5,146 bases of DNA from Clostridia bacterium (GTDB taxonomy: Bacteria; Bacillota; Clostridia; Christensenellales; Borkfalkiaceae). The position numbers and the translations under genes were made by a program. A model generated the notes under the pieces. That model was given only the letters and a program-made list of their open reading frames with translations. It was not told the origin of the DNA and made no database searches. The DNA is taken from assembly GCA_017628935.1 (NCBI GenBank), contig JAGBYC010000219.1, positions 1-5,146 of the forward strand. Direction: 5' to 3'. Below, in pieces: positions 4,783-5,146 of this stretch; positions within the stretch are counted from its first letter, which is position 1; every line of letters begins with the position of its first letter.

Positions 4783-5146
4783 TTACTTTAAACTGTATTC
4801 TATTCCGTTTGCAATAGTTGTGCTCATTTTATAAATTAAACCAAGCCGTGTTGAAGAAAATAAATTTTCTAAAGCGTTTTGTTTTTCACTAACTATTCCT
4901 ATAATAGACGCGTCGCCTATAATAGGTAATGTTTTGTTTACGCCAAGCCCTGGTTTTAATCCGTAGTCACGCAGTTTTATTAAACCAACGTCGTTTTTAT
5001 CGCCTACACCGGCGTCAATTGCTAATATTTTTGACGTTGGGTGTAAAAGTTTTACCGTTTTAGCAACAACCCCAGCTTCTTTTGCTGTAACAGGCGACGT
5101 CAGCGTGCCGTATACGTAGGCTTTTCCTTGTAATTTTTGTTGTAAA
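4783..5146 (-). CDS. yyaC: YyaC family (DUF1256) putative spore protease-like protein, C-terminal part (N-terminus off the right edge)
   Basis: I translated the minus strand by hand: 120 residues ending in TAA at 4783-4785, roughly the last 60% of a protein of about 200 residues. YyaC proteins belong to the germination-protease/HybD-like fold group, occur mainly in endospore formers, and have a poorly defined function. Visible family features, numbered from the window edge: AYVYGTLTSPV (9-19), ILAIDAGVGDKNDVGLI (40-56; the usual IDAxLG...VG), LKPGLGVNKTLPIIGDASI (63-81; usual KPGxGVxKxLPxVGDxxI) followed by IGIV, then STRLGLIYKMSTTIANGI (98-115; usual TRLxxVxxMAxxIAxGI). The N-terminal G-D-S region expected in the family is outside the window. 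It converges on jag and shares its terminator. In B. subtilis yyaC also lies near the origin. Confidence 0.88.
   Translation of the reverse strand, partial: LQQKLQGKAYVYGTLTSPVTAKEAGVVAKTVKLLHPTSKILAIDAGVGDKNDVGLIKLRDYGLKPGLGVNKTLPIIGDASIIGIVSEKQNALENLFSSTRLGLIYKMSTTIANGIEYSLK

Overview
The window looks like the replication-origin neighbourhood of a low-GC, Gram-positive-type bacterium (Bacillota, probably a clostridia-like lineage). The evidence is the gene set (rsmG, dnaN, rpmH, rnpA, yidD, yidC/spoIIIJ, jag, yyaC), near-consensus sigma-A-type promoter and Shine-Dalgarno sequences, and strong A/T bias. All seven complete or 3'-complete genes end in TAA. Tryptophan is encoded by TGG with no in-frame TGA, so the standard bacterial code fits. 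A YyaC-family (DUF1256) gene is otherwise typical of endospore formers, so a spore-forming ancestry is likely. The exact lineage cannot be read from this sequence.

Layout: positions 1-433 hold the N-terminal part of rsmG on the minus strand, running off the left edge. Positions 434-859 are non-coding and extremely A/T-rich (38 G/C in 481-780 by hand count, about 13%). Their right end carries a DnaA-box-like site, a CTA-CTA-CTA-CTG run matching a DnaA-trio element, and an A/T-rich stretch, directly before dnaN. This is the arrangement of the basal unwinding module of oriC in Bacillus subtilis. From 860 everything runs rightward: dnaN (860-1963), a consensus promoter (1968-1996), then the tight cluster rpmH-rnpA-yidD-yidC-jag (2065-4743). 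A perfect 13-bp hairpin terminator (4751-4779) separates jag from a convergent yyaC (4783-5146, minus strand, N-terminus off the right edge).

How the genes fit together: transcription diverges from the intergenic region, as expected for an origin. dnaN supplies the replication clamp. The rpmH-jag cluster joins ribosome production (L34), tRNA 5' maturation (RNase P protein), membrane-protein insertion (YidC with accessory YidD) and an RNA-binding protein (Jag/KhpB). rsmG methylates 16S rRNA.

What is unusual is the arrangement. dnaA is not between rsmG and dnaN, although the origin element normally found between dnaA and dnaN is still there. The rpmH-jag cluster, usually divergent from dnaA-dnaN, here runs in the same direction immediately downstream of dnaN. 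mnmE and mnmG, usually between jag and rsmG, are absent from both places. No defence system, mobile element, CRISPR array, rRNA or tRNA gene was seen, and I found no clearly new protein system. The rearranged origin is the main point of interest.
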